Assembly (NCBI GenBank): GCA_029938595.1
Contig: JAOZUP010000128.1
Span: 1-9,592 of the forward strand
Length of the DNA stretch: 9,592 nucleotides
Direction of reading: 5' to 3'
Origin: Thermoanaerobaculales bacterium
GTDB lineage: Bacteria > Acidobacteriota > Thermoanaerobaculia > Thermoanaerobaculales > Sulfomarinibacteraceae
The translations under genes were made by a program, and so were the position numbers. The first letter of the stretch is position 1. The number at the start of each line of letters is the position of its first letter. This document shows positions 1 through 6,681 of the stretch, piece after piece. The notes below the pieces were generated by a model. It was not told where the DNA came from. It ran no database searches and saw only the letters and a list, made by a program, of their open reading frames with translations.

Positions 1-14
1 AGTTTCCCGAGTAG

Positions 15-110
15 GCCGATCACTTGCGCCTAATCACTCCCGACGAGCAGTTCAAACGCCACGGCCAGGCGATTGCCGCCGCGAGCCTGCCGCGGTTGGA
101 GGTTCCATGA
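15..110 (+). CDS. Possible C-terminal tail of an unidentified upstream gene
   Basis: Reading in the frame that ends with TGA at 108-110 gives a plausible protein tail (ADHLRLITPDEQFKRHGQ, then further residues ending in PRLEVP). It ends in an ATGA overlap with the deacetylase gene that follows, a usual arrangement for translationally coupled genes. The same frame contains an amber TAG at 12-14, so the coding stretch is cut off almost at the window edge and no good start codon lies after it. It could be the true end of a longer gene whose TAG is a mutation or sequencing error, or merely chance open frame. Too short to assign to a family. Confidence 0.3.
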   Translation, partial: ADHLRLITPDEQFKRHGQAIAAASLPRLEVP

Positions 111-967
111 TGCAGCTGAAAAATCCCGATGCCGATGTCTATGTGCCCGACGGCTCACCGCTCGCCGAGGCCCTGGCCCGAACCACCCACCTCGCGGTCG
201 GCGCCCATCAGGACGATATCGAGTTCATGGCCCTGCACGGCATTCTCGAGTGTTTCAACCAGGACGAACGCTGGTTCAGCGGCCTAACGATCACCGACGG
301 CGGCGGTAGCGCGAGGAGCGGCGCCTACGAGAAGTACTCGGACGAAGAGATGCGGAAGGTGCGTGTCATCGAGCAGCGAAAGGCGGCGCTCATCGGTGAC
401 TACGCGTGCCAGATCCAGCTGGGATTTTCCAGTGCGGTCGCCAAGGATGCATCGAACGACGAGATCGTGGTGTACCTCAAGGCGATCCTCGAGGGTGCGA
501 CACCCGAGGTCGTTTACCTCCACAACCCGGCCGACAAGCACGACACCCACGTCGCGTGCTGTTTGCGCGCGATTGCCGCCCTGAGAGAGCTGCCGGAAGA
601 GAAACGCCCCGCCAAGGTGTACGGATGCGAGGTGTGGCGCGGGCTCGACTGGCTGTTCGACGGCGACAAGCAGGTCTTGCGGCTTCATGACCACGCCAAC
701 ATTGCCGAGGCGCTGTGCGGTGTCTTCGACTCGCAAATATCCGGCGGTAAGCGCTACGACCTCGCGGTGCAGGGAAGGCATCTCTCCAACGCCACTTTCT
801 ACGAGTCCCACGAGGTGGACGAACACCAGCTGCTGAGCTTTGCAATGGACCTCACGCCGCTGGTCGAGGACCCGTCCCTCAATGTTGCCGACTACACGCT
901 CGGTCTGCTGCGCAATATGAAGGACGACATCACCGACCGGATCGTGAGGATGAACAGGAGCCGCTAG
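107..967 (+). CDS. PIG-L (LmbE-like) family zinc deacetylase
   Basis: Predicted cytosolic zinc-dependent N-deacetylase of the PIG-L/LmbE family, 286 residues with no signal peptide. Family members remove acetyl groups from N-acetylglucosamine-type sugars. The first zinc motif is AHQDDIEF (residues 33-40), with His34 and Asp37 as expected ligands and Asp36 the usual catalytic base; the Pro-to-Gln change from the common AHPDD is known in a branch often found near amino-sugar genes. The second motif is HDTH (145-148), matching the family HxxH, with His148 as third ligand. GGAGG at 98-102 serves either ATG 107 (4-nt spacing) or ATG 110 (7-nt spacing); the start is ambiguous by one codon. The 107 start overlaps the TGA of the frame before it. 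The TAG stop (965-967) is the first three bases of a terminal inverted repeat, so the last residues may have been changed by insertion. Substrate unknown; the neighbouring symporter remnant and GH3 gene suggest saccharide catabolism. Confidence 0.9.
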   Translation: MMQLKNPDADVYVPDGSPLAEALARTTHLAVGAHQDDIEFMALHGILECFNQDERWFSGLTITDGGGSARSGAYEKYSDEEMRKVRVIEQRKAALIGDYACQIQLGFSSAVAKDASNDEIVVYLKAILEGATPEVVYLHNPADKHDTHVACCLRAIAALRELPEEKRPAKVYGCEVWRGLDWLFDGDKQVLRLHDHANIAEALCGVFDSQISGGKRYDLAVQGRHLSNATFYESHEVDEHQLLSFAMDLTPLVEDPSLNVADYTLGLLRNMKDDITDRIVRMNRSR

Positions 968-1147
968 CCCGCTTATCTCACCGGGTTTCGTGGCGAGGGT
1001 GGCGAAGCGCAAGTATCCGCTGGGTTTGTTGTGAATTGGGCGACGCAGTCGTAGTTGCGCTACGTCGAGGAGCACGATTTGCGACAAGCACGGCGGGACG
1101 CCGCGATTCGCCGCCCGTAGTAGACACCAGGTGAGATATGCGGGCTA
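965..1147. mobile_element. MITE-like element with 22-bp terminal inverted repeats
   Basis: A 183-bp noncoding segment is bounded by near-perfect inverted repeats at 965-986 (begins TAGCCCGC, then TATCTCACC) and 1126-1147 (ends GGTGAGATATGCGGGCTA). They match at 20 of 22 positions, differing at the 9th and 19th. Both ends begin or finish with TA, which would fit TA target duplication by an IS630/Tc1/mariner-type transposase; this is inference, and no transposase is present. The interior is rich in short hairpins, for example CGTAG (1050-1054) with CTACG (1060-1064) around a TTGCG loop. The element follows the last sense codon of the deacetylase and supplies its stop. It could instead be a structured REP-like repeat; copy number in the genome would decide. 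Confidence 0.72.
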
Positions 1148-1186
1148 AATCCGTCCTACAATGGTGGCGGCCGGTGAAGCTGGCCG

Positions 1187-1193
1187 GGGGGAG
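1187..1193 (+). promoter_or_regulatory. Ribosome binding site choosing GTG 1198 for the symporter remnant
   Basis: GGGGGAG lies 4 nt before GTG 1198. The in-frame ATG at 1138 lies inside the right terminal repeat of the MITE-like element, and the residues it would add do not look like a symporter. An inverted repeat CGGCC (1168-1172) / GGCCG (1182-1186) sits directly before the site. Confidence 0.6.
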
Positions 1194-1197
1194 ATCC

Positions 1198-1419
1198 GTG
1201 GGACAACTGGCGACCCTGGACTGGCTGTTGATCGGCCTGTACTTCGCGTTGATCTTCGGGGTTGCGTGGTGGGTCGCCGGGCGCAAGAAGGCGACCCACG
1301 AGTCGTCGGTCGGCTACTTTCTGGCCGGGCGCAACGTCGGCTGGTTCGTGGTCGGGGCGGCCCTCTTCGCCTCCAACATCGGCTCCGAGCACCTGGTGTG
1401 GCTCTACTTCCGAGGGTGA
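1198..1419 (+). pseudogene. Sodium/solute symporter (SSS family), N-terminal remnant
   Basis: The 73-codon frame encodes the start of an SSS/SGLT-type Na+-coupled transporter: a first membrane helix (LDWLLIGLYFALIFGVAWWV), the basic loop AGRKK, then FLAGRNVGWFVVGAALFASN and IGSEHLV, the conserved beginning of helix 2 in sugar and solute symporters. Intact members have roughly 450-600 residues and 11-14 or more helices, so about 85-90 per cent is missing. The frame runs from SEHLV straight into WLYFRG and a TGA. WLYFRG resembles a transporter C-terminus, so an internal deletion joining both ends of the gene is plausible, as is an assembly collapse. A transporter this short should not work. It lies 22 bp before the GH3 start, where a full transporter for the released sugar would be expected. 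Confidence 0.82.
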
Positions 1420-1429
1420 TTCGAACGAC

Positions 1430-1435
1430 GGGGGA
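1430..1435 (+). promoter_or_regulatory. Ribosome binding site choosing ATG 1442 for the GH3 gene
   Basis: GGGGGA is placed 6 nt before ATG 1442, which opens directly into a signal peptide. The same frame is open back to ATG 1262, but that extension overlaps the symporter remnant and is low-complexity Arg/Ser/Pro sequence, so it is not used. Confidence 0.7.
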
Positions 1436-1441
1436 CGGTAT

Positions 1442-3988
1442 ATGCGTGCGACGAAGGTGGTGACGGCGGCGGTCATCGTGGCGATCAGTCTCTTCGGCAT
1501 GGGGATTGTGATGGGAGCCGACGAGGAAGGCTCGACATCGGGTTCGCCGGTCATCCACCCCGACCGATGGCCGGCGCTTTCAAGCCCGGTGCTGCTGGAT
1601 CCCGAAATGGAGTCTGCGATCGACGAAATCCTGGCGCGAATGTCGGTGGAGGAGAAGGTCGGACAGGTGATCCAGGGCGAGATCCGCCACGTGACCCCGG
1701 CCGACGTCAAGGCCTACCACCTGGGCTCGGTGCTCAACGGCGGCGGCTCCCATCCAGGCAACGCGAAGCATACCGATCCGGAAGACTGGCTCGCTGTGGC
1801 CGATGCCTACTGGGAGGCGTCCGTGGACACCTCGGACGGCGGTGCGGCGATCCCGATTATCTGGGGGACCGACGCCGTCCACGGCCATACCAACGTCATC
1901 GGTGCCACCATCTTTCCCCACAACATCGGTCTCGGCGCCGCCCGCGACCCCGAGCTGATCCGACGCATCGGCGAAGCGACGGCGGCCGAGATCGCGGTCA
2001 CCGGCCTCGACTGGGACTTCGGGCCGGTCGTCGCCGTGGTCCGCGACGACCGCTGGGGGCGGACGTACGAGAGCTACTCCGAGGACCCCGGGATAGTGCG
2101 CGCCTATGCGGCCGAGATGGTCAAAGGCCTGCAGGGGGTTGCCGGCATACCGGGCTTCCTCGATAGCCGCCACGTGATCGCCACCGCCAAGCACTTCCTC
2201 GGCGATGGCGGCACAGCGGGCGGCAAGGACCAGGGCGACAACCCCTCGAGCGAGGCCGAGCTGCGCGATATCCACGGCGCCGGGTATTTCTCGGCGATCA
2301 AGGCCGGGGTACAGACCGTCATGGCGTCGTTCTCGAGCTGGCGGGGCCGCAAGATACACGGCAGCTCAGAGCTCCTGACCGATGTCCTCAAGGAGCGCAT
2401 GGGCTTCGACGGTTTCGTGGTCGGCGACTGGAACGCCCACGGCCAGGTCGAGGGCTGCTCGAACGACAGCTGCGCTGCCGCGTTCAACGCCGGCATCGAC
2501 CTTTTCATGGTGCCCGAGGACTGGAAGGCGCTGTGGGAGAACACCCTCGCCCAGGTGAGATCGGGCGAGATCTCGATGGAGCGCCTCGACGATGCGGTGC
2601 GCCGCATCCTTCGCGTCAAGATGCGGGCCGGTTTGTTCGAACGCGGCAAGCCCTCGAGCCGCCCGTCGGCCGGGGATCTCGAACTCTTCGGCTCGCCCGA
2701 GCACCGTGCGGTGGCCCGCGAGGCGGTGCGCGAGTCGCTGGTTCTGCTCAAGAACAACGGTGGGTTGCTGCCGTTGCGGCGGGATCAGAGGGTGCTGGTG
2801 GCGGGGGACGGCGCTGACGATATTGGCAAGCAGAGTGGTGGCTGGACCATCTCATGGCAGGGCGACGACAACGAGAACGCTGACTTCCCGGGGGCTACCT
2901 CGATCTGGGACGGCATCCGTGCGGCGGTGGAGAGTGGCGGCGGCACCGCGGTCCTGAGCGCGGACGGCAGCTTCGAGCAACAACCTGACGTGGCGATCGT
3001 GGTCTTCGGCGAGGACCCCTACGCGGAGTTTCAAGGCGATCGCGACACCCTCGAGTACGGCTACTCGAGGCCCGGAGATGTGAAGCTGTTAAAGAAGCTG
3101 CAGGCGGCGGGCGTCCCAGTCGTGTCGATCTTTCTCTCGGGGCGTCCGCTGTGGATCAACCCCGAACTGAACGCCTCAGATGCCTTCGTCGCCGCCTGGC
3201 TACCTGGATCTGAAGCCGGCGGTGTGGCCGACGTGATTTTCCGCTCGGCCGACCGGAGTATTGGCCACGACTTCAGGGGAAAGCTCCCGTTCTCCTGGCC
3301 GCGAACTGCGGTCCAGACCCCGCTCAACATAGGCGATGAGGGTTACGACCCGCTCTTCCCGTTTGGATTCAGCCTCACGTACTCGGACCGTTGGGACCTG
3401 CGCGAACTGCCTGAGGAGACCGGGATCGTCGGGTCTTTGTCGAGCCGCACCGTCTATTTCAAAGGCGGACCGGTGGCACCGTGGAAGCTCTTCGTCGGCG
3501 ACAGCGTGGACTGGGCGGTGCCGGCTTCGGGCAGCCGGACGACCACCCGGCACTCCGACAATCTGGTGGTTACCGCGGTCGATCGCCAGGTGCAGGAGGA
3601 CGCCCGCCTGGCCCGCTGGTCAGGCGAAGAGGTAGCCATGGTCTACCTGCGCGCCGACGAGGCCATCGACCTTACTCGCGAAGCCAATGGAGGTATCGCG
3701 CTGGTCTTTGATGTTCTGGTCGATGAATCGCCCACCTCGGGCGTGATGCTTGGGATGATCTGTGGCGACGAATGCGGCAGCCGCGTCGACGTCACCGATC
3801 TTCTGGCTGGGTGGCCGATTGGCGAGTGGCAGACCGTGACTATCCGCCTGAGCTGCTTTGCCGATGTCGGGGTCGATTTGGCGCACCTAACGACGCCGTT
3901 TCTGATCGCCACCGACGGTGAACTGGCGCTTCGCTTCGCCGACGTGCGGTTGGAGTCGGCGGCGGAAGGGCAGGTTCCCTGTCCGTAA
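1442..3988 (+). CDS. Exported GH3 beta-glucosidase, ExoP-like (exo-beta-glucan hydrolase)
   Basis: Family 3 glycoside hydrolase, 848 residues, predicted to release glucose from the non-reducing ends of beta-glucans or oligosaccharides in the periplasm or outside the cell. Residues 1-26 form a signal peptide (basic start, hydrophobic core, MGA before DEE). The TIM-barrel domain (about 45-400) has KVGQVIQGEI, LNGGGS, ATAKHFLGDG (Lys250-His251) and GFVVGDWN, where Asp329 is the expected nucleophile. The second alpha/beta domain begins near SLVLLKNN (432-439) and holds GEDPYAEFQGD; Glu529 matches the acid/base of the barley exoglucanase type. FPFGFSLTY (639-647) closes this domain. The last ~190 residues fit the galactose-binding-like C-terminal domain of Pseudoalteromonas ExoP. 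The length is normal for that subgroup and no key residue is missing. It follows the symporter remnant by 22 bp, probably co-transcribed with it. Exact linkage preference (1,3 or 1,4) cannot be read from sequence. Confidence 0.95.
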   Translation: MRATKVVTAAVIVAISLFGMGIVMGADEEGSTSGSPVIHPDRWPALSSPVLLDPEMESAIDEILARMSVEEKVGQVIQGEIRHVTPADVKAYHLGSVLNGGGSHPGNAKHTDPEDWLAVADAYWEASVDTSDGGAAIPIIWGTDAVHGHTNVIGATIFPHNIGLGAARDPELIRRIGEATAAEIAVTGLDWDFGPVVAVVRDDRWGRTYESYSEDPGIVRAYAAEMVKGLQGVAGIPGFLDSRHVIATAKHFLGDGGTAGGKDQGDNPSSEAELRDIHGAGYFSAIKAGVQTVMASFSSWRGRKIHGSSELLTDVLKERMGFDGFVVGDWNAHGQVEGCSNDSCAAAFNAGIDLFMVPEDWKALWENTLAQVRSGEISMERLDDAVRRILRVKMRAGLFERGKPSSRPSAGDLELFGSPEHRAVAREAVRESLVLLKNNGGLLPLRRDQRVLVAGDGADDIGKQSGGWTISWQGDDNENADFPGATSIWDGIRAAVESGGGTAVLSADGSFEQQPDVAIVVFGEDPYAEFQGDRDTLEYGYSRPGDVKLLKKLQAAGVPVVSIFLSGRPLWINPELNASDAFVAAWLPGSEAGGVADVIFRSADRSIGHDFRGKLPFSWPRTAVQTPLNIGDEGYDPLFPFGFSLTYSDRWDLRELPEETGIVGSLSSRTVYFKGGPVAPWKLFVGDSVDWAVPASGSRTTTRHSDNLVVTAVDRQVQEDARLARWSGEEVAMVYLRADEAIDLTREANGGIALVFDVLVDESPTSGVMLGMICGDECGSRVDVTDLLAGWPIGEWQTVTIRLSCFADVGVDLAHLTTPFLIATDGELALRFADVRLESAAEGQVPCP

Positions 3989-4001
3989 GAGACCCAGCTC
4001 G

Positions 4002-5006
4002 TCAGTCGCCCAGCACGGCGTCGATGGTCTCAAGCTCGTCGGCGGCGAACTCGAGGTGGTCGAGAGCGGCAACCGCCTCCTCGACCTGTCCAGGCCGACT
4101 GGCGCCAATGAGGGCGGAGGTCACTCCCGATTGGTGCAGCACCCAGGCGACGGCCATCTGTGCCATGGTTTGGCCGCGCGCTGCAGCCACGTCGTTCAAC
4201 CGGCGGACGGTAGCCACCACCCCGTCGGTTACCTGAGATCTCGATAGGTAGCTGTCATCGCGCGCGGCGCGCGAGCCCTCTGGGATGCCGTCGAGATAGC
4301 GATCGGTGAGCAGCCCCTGGGCGAGCGGTGAGAACACGATGCAACCCACGCCCTCGTCGGTGAGGACCTCGAGCAATCCGTCTTCGACCCAGCGGTCGAG
4401 GAGGCTGTAGTTGGGCTGGTGGATCAAACAGGGTGTGCCCAGGGACCGCAGCATCTCGACGGCGCGACGGGTGAGGTCAGGCGGGTACATGGAGATACCG
4501 GCGTAGAGGGCGCGCCCCGAGCGAACGATAAAGTCGAGCGCGCCTATGGTCTCCTCGAGCGGGGTTTCGGGGTCCGGCCGGTGGTGGTAGAAGATGTCGA
4601 CATAGTCGAGGCCCATGCGCTCGAGGCTCTGGTCGAGGCTGGCTACCAGGTACTTGCGCGATCCCCAGTCGCCGTAGGGGCCGGGCCACATGTCCCACCC
4701 GGCCTTGGACGAGATGATGAGCTCGTCACGGAGCGGTGCGAAGTCTTGCGCGAACAGCCGCCCGAAGGTCTTCTCCGCCGAACCGTATGGCGGGCCGTAG
4801 TTGTTGGCGAGATCAAAGTGGGTGATCCCCAGGTCGAAGGCTCGACGGAGCATTGCGCGGGCGTTCTCCAGCGAATCGACGCCGCCGAAGTTGTGCCACA
4901 GGCCGAGTGACACCGCCGGCAGCATGAGACCGCTCCGCCCGCAACGTTTGTAGGTCATCGAGTCGTAGCGATCCGGTGCCGGTGAGTATTGGCCGCTGAT
5001 GTTCAT
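4002..5006 (-). CDS. gpr: Aldo/keto reductase, L-glyceraldehyde-3-phosphate reductase (YghZ/Gpr) type
   Basis: Cytosolic NADPH-dependent aldo/keto reductase of 334 residues, close to the 346 of E. coli YghZ. It shares long recognisable stretches with that protein: LPAVSLGLWHNFG, ITHFDLANNYGPP, KAGWDMWPGPYG, GSRKYLVASLDQSL and VGCIVFSPLAQGLLT. The catalytic tetrad is Asp65, Tyr70, Lys101 and His142. The C-terminal ALIGASRPGQVEE is the usual cofactor-phosphate-binding segment. YghZ reduces L-glyceraldehyde 3-phosphate and methylglyoxal; the physiological substrate here is unknown and could be an aldehyde or sugar made by the nearby hydrolases. ATG 5006 is preceded by an AGGGGG site (complement of 5011-5018), giving a confident start. 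The gene converges on the GH3 gene with a 13-bp gap and no visible terminator, and is divergent from the GH105 gene. Confidence 0.95.
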   Translation of the reverse strand: MNISGQYSPAPDRYDSMTYKRCGRSGLMLPAVSLGLWHNFGGVDSLENARAMLRRAFDLGITHFDLANNYGPPYGSAEKTFGRLFAQDFAPLRDELIISSKAGWDMWPGPYGDWGSRKYLVASLDQSLERMGLDYVDIFYHHRPDPETPLEETIGALDFIVRSGRALYAGISMYPPDLTRRAVEMLRSLGTPCLIHQPNYSLLDRWVEDGLLEVLTDEGVGCIVFSPLAQGLLTDRYLDGIPEGSRAARDDSYLSRSQVTDGVVATVRRLNDVAAARGQTMAQMAVAWVLHQSGVTSALIGASRPGQVEEAVAALDHLEFAADELETIDAVLGD

Positions 5007-5151
5007 GCTTCCCCCTCCGTCCTCTTCGAAAGACGAATCCGGATCGCGGAGTGTTCGTCGTTATGATCGCACGAAATGGCACCGGAAGGATGCGCCAACC
5101 CGATGTCGAGATATAAGGTTATGCTGACTGGCGAGCAAAGGGGGATGCTCG
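5007..5151. promoter_or_regulatory. Divergent promoter region between reductase and GH105 genes
   Basis: Both flanking genes read outward from this 145-bp gap, so it should contain two promoters. On the plus strand, TATAAG (5112-5117) is a possible -10 box for the GH105 gene, but I see no convincing -35 box at 16-18 bp upstream. A small palindrome ATCCGGAT overlaps 5036-5043. No convincing operator or riboswitch is seen. Confidence 0.4.
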
Positions 5152-6327
5152 ATGAACATCACACAACGCGGTGGCGGTTTCGCTCTCATGATGCTCGCTA
5201 TTGTCTTGTTTCCCGGTTGCGGCGGCCGGATGACCGAGGAGCCCGCGGAGGCTCCGGACATTTTCTCCCGCGAGTCCATTCTCTCCGCCATGGAGAGCGC
5301 CTTCGACTGGCAGATCGACAACATTGTCTACTCAGCGCCGCTGCCGGATGGCGGGTTCCAGGACGTGAGCGACACTGAGTGGGTCCGCGGAGCCTTCTTC
5401 GCGGGGGTGATGGCCGCCGCCGAGACGACCGGCAACCCCAGGTACCTGGATGCGGCGATGGAGATCTCGGAGCGCAACGGCTGGCAACCGGGTCCGCGGC
5501 CGCGCCATGCCGACGACCACTGCATCGCCCAGACCTACGCCAAGATCTTCTTGGCCAAGCGTGATCCGAGAATGATCGAGGCCACCGTCGCGCGCTTCGA
5601 CGAGATGATCTTCGAACCTCGCCCGGGTCCCGATATGGGGTGGGCCGAAGACGACAACTGGTCGTGGTGCGACGCCCTCTTCATGGCACCTCCGACAATG
5701 GCCCTGATCGCCGAGGCGACAGGCGACTCTCAGTACCTGGACCTCATGAACACCATGTGGTGGGAGACGTACGACTACCTCTACGATCCCGAGGAGCACC
5801 TTTGGTACCGGGACGGGCGCTACGTTATTCAGACCGATGGATCGGGGCCTCGGACGCCGAGCGGTCAGAAGGTCTTCTGGTCGCGGGGCAACGGCTGGGT
5901 CTTTGCCGGACTGGCGCTGGTCCTCGAGCGCATGCCCACCGATTACCCGGAGAGGGCGCGCTACGAGGCGCTTTTTCAAGACATGGCAGCGACCCTGATT
6001 CGCATTCAGGGGGAGGACGGCCTCTGGCGCTCGAGCCTGCTCGATCCCGACGAGTACCCGATCCCCGAGTCCAGCGGCAGCGGCTTCTTTGTCTACGGGC
6101 TGGCGTGGGGGTTGAACAACGGGGCTCTTGACTCCTCCACCTACCAGACGGCGGTGCGTGAGGGTTGGCGTGGGCTCAACTGGGCGCTCCAGCCTTCCGG
6201 CAAGCTCGGTTGGGTGCAGCAGATCGGTTACGATCCACGCTCGGTGACCGCGGACGACAGCATGGAGTACGGCTCCGGCGCCTTCCTCCTCGCCGGGAGC
6301 GAGATGCTGAAACTCGCAAGCGAGTAA
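5152..6327 (+). CDS. GH105 unsaturated rhamnogalacturonyl hydrolase-like lipoprotein
   Basis: Glycoside hydrolase of family 105 (GH88/105 group, YteR-like), 391 residues. Family members hydrate the double bond of the unsaturated uronic acid left by polysaccharide lyases and so release it from oligosaccharides such as rhamnogalacturonan or ulvan fragments. The N-terminus is a signal sequence with FPGC at 20-23, a slightly atypical lipobox, suggesting lipidation at Cys23. (Alpha/alpha) barrel landmarks are GFQ and EWVRGAFFAGVMAAA (69-90), HADDHCIAQTY (119-129), WCDALFMAPP (172-181), and FWSRGNGWVFAGLALVLERMP. By position, Asp121/122 and Asp174 match the catalytic aspartates 88 and 143 of YteR. 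The C-terminal YGSGAFLLAGSEM is also typical. AAAGGGGGA ends 6 nt before ATG 5152. The length equals YteR plus a leader, with no damage. No lyase or uronate gene is in the window; exact substrate is open. Confidence 0.93.
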   Translation: MNITQRGGGFALMMLAIVLFPGCGGRMTEEPAEAPDIFSRESILSAMESAFDWQIDNIVYSAPLPDGGFQDVSDTEWVRGAFFAGVMAAAETTGNPRYLDAAMEISERNGWQPGPRPRHADDHCIAQTYAKIFLAKRDPRMIEATVARFDEMIFEPRPGPDMGWAEDDNWSWCDALFMAPPTMALIAEATGDSQYLDLMNTMWWETYDYLYDPEEHLWYRDGRYVIQTDGSGPRTPSGQKVFWSRGNGWVFAGLALVLERMPTDYPERARYEALFQDMAATLIRIQGEDGLWRSSLLDPDEYPIPESSGSGFFVYGLAWGLNNGALDSSTYQTAVREGWRGLNWALQPSGKLGWVQQIGYDPRSVTADDSMEYGSGAFLLAGSEMLKLASE

Positions 6328-6360
6328 AGGGTTAAGAGCCTCTTGCAATAATCGGATTGC

Positions 6361-6412
6361 TGTCATCCTGAGCCTTCCAGGGCCCTTCGGGCCGACAATA
6401 CAAGAAATGACA
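6361..6412. repeat. TGTCATCCTGAG-type interspersed repeat
   Basis: TGTCATCCTGAGC opens at 6361 and the segment ends in ATGACA (6407-6412), giving terminal inverted repeats TGTCAT/ATGACA. A GGCCC-TTC-GGGCC hairpin (6381-6393) lies in the middle. Elements opening with TGTCATCCTGAGC are, from memory, common intergenic repeats in many environmental bacterial genomes; here the middle differs from the usual form. No transposase. Whether it is a MITE, REP or structured RNA is not resolved by this sequence. Confidence 0.6.
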
Positions 6413-6430
6413 ACGGGTAGCCGGCCCGTG

Positions 6431-6523
6431 ATCGCTATCGCTATCGGTATCGCAATCGCTATCGACGGGCCCCGTACCAATCCGGTCATTCGATAGCGAT
6501 ACCGATAGCGATACCGATAGCGA
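6431..6523. repeat. Long hairpin made of hexanucleotide repeats in opposite orientation
   Basis: The left arm (6431-6464) consists of TATCGC/TATCGG/AATCGC-type units; the right arm (6491-6523) is the opposite strand of the same unit, as alternating CGATAG and CGATAC. The two arms can pair over 33 positions with 4 mismatches, across a 26-nt loop (6465-6490). The loop starts with the palindrome ACGGG-C-CCCGT (6465-6475), and ACGGGCC there is also complementary to GGCCCGT (6423-6429) just left of the array, so alternative folds compete. It is too short and too regular for a CRISPR array, with no spacers. Confidence 0.88.
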
Positions 6524-6564
6524 GCTGGCGGGTTTGGTCCTCCTCAGACCGACAGTCCCACCGA

Positions 6565-6592
6565 TGTCATTGGAAGCGAGTCGAAGGACCCC
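6565..6592 (+). repeat. Degenerate second TGTCAT-type motif
   Basis: TGTCATTGGAAGCGAGTCG followed by AAGGACCCC resembles the widespread form TGTCAT-CTGAGCGAAGCGAAGGA more than the copy at 6361 does. It is in the same orientation as that copy. No matching right end is visible, so it may be half of a repeat or chance similarity. Confidence 0.35.
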
Positions 6593-6623
6593 CCGAAATA
6601 GGAGAATGCCGATATATCAGCTT

Positions 6624-6642
6624 ATCCCCTGCTTCGGGGGAT
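6624..6642. terminator. ATCCCC/GGGGAT hairpin, possible terminator or repeat part
   Basis: ATCCCC (6624-6629) pairs with GGGGAT (6637-6642) around a 7-nt loop. It lies about 40 bp past the stop of the minus-strand ChbG-like gene, where a terminator would be useful, but no T-run follows on either strand. A Rho-independent role is therefore doubtful; it may be the end of a repeat. Confidence 0.3.
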
Positions 6643-6681
6643 CCCTTCACTCATAACCTGCGTCTCTTCGCTTGGCGCGGA

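Larger units (their letters stand above)
6328..6681. other. Gene-free repeat island between convergent 3' ends
   Basis: No gene is supported in these 354 bp, which lie downstream of both the GH105 gene (plus) and the ChbG-like gene (minus). From left: a 5-bp palindrome AAGAG-C-CTCTT (6334-6344), a GCAAT/ATTGC hairpin (6345-6349 with 6356-6360), the TGTCAT inverted-repeat element, the hexamer hairpin, a degenerate second TGTCAT-type motif and a CCCC/GGGG hairpin. None has the following T-run of a classic intrinsic terminator, although the pile of hairpins may end or stabilise transcripts from both sides. Confidence 0.8.

Noticed and set aside
284..1087. 267-residue minus-strand open frame over the PIG-L gene and MITE-like element
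   Set aside because: It is antisense to a gene with clear zinc motifs, continues into the repeat, and shows no recognisable domain; long antisense frames are expected at this GC content.
1157..1162. TACAAT as a -10 box for the symporter remnant and GH3 gene
   Set aside because: It fits the -10 consensus in 5 of 6 bases but has no -35 box at the proper distance and lies just outside a repeat; not enough to call.
1262..1441. 60-residue N-terminal extension of the GH3 protein
   Set aside because: It overlaps the symporter remnant, is low-complexity Arg/Ser/Pro, and would hide the signal peptide that begins at 1442.
5332..6489. 385-residue minus-strand open frame opposite the GH105 gene
   Set aside because: It is antisense to well-conserved GH105 motifs and its N-terminal part is the translated hexamer repeat (alternating Ala-Ile), a typical artefact.
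6431..6523. CRISPR array
   Set aside because: Units are 6 or 12 bp with no unique spacers and the two arms are in opposite orientation; no cas gene is nearby.
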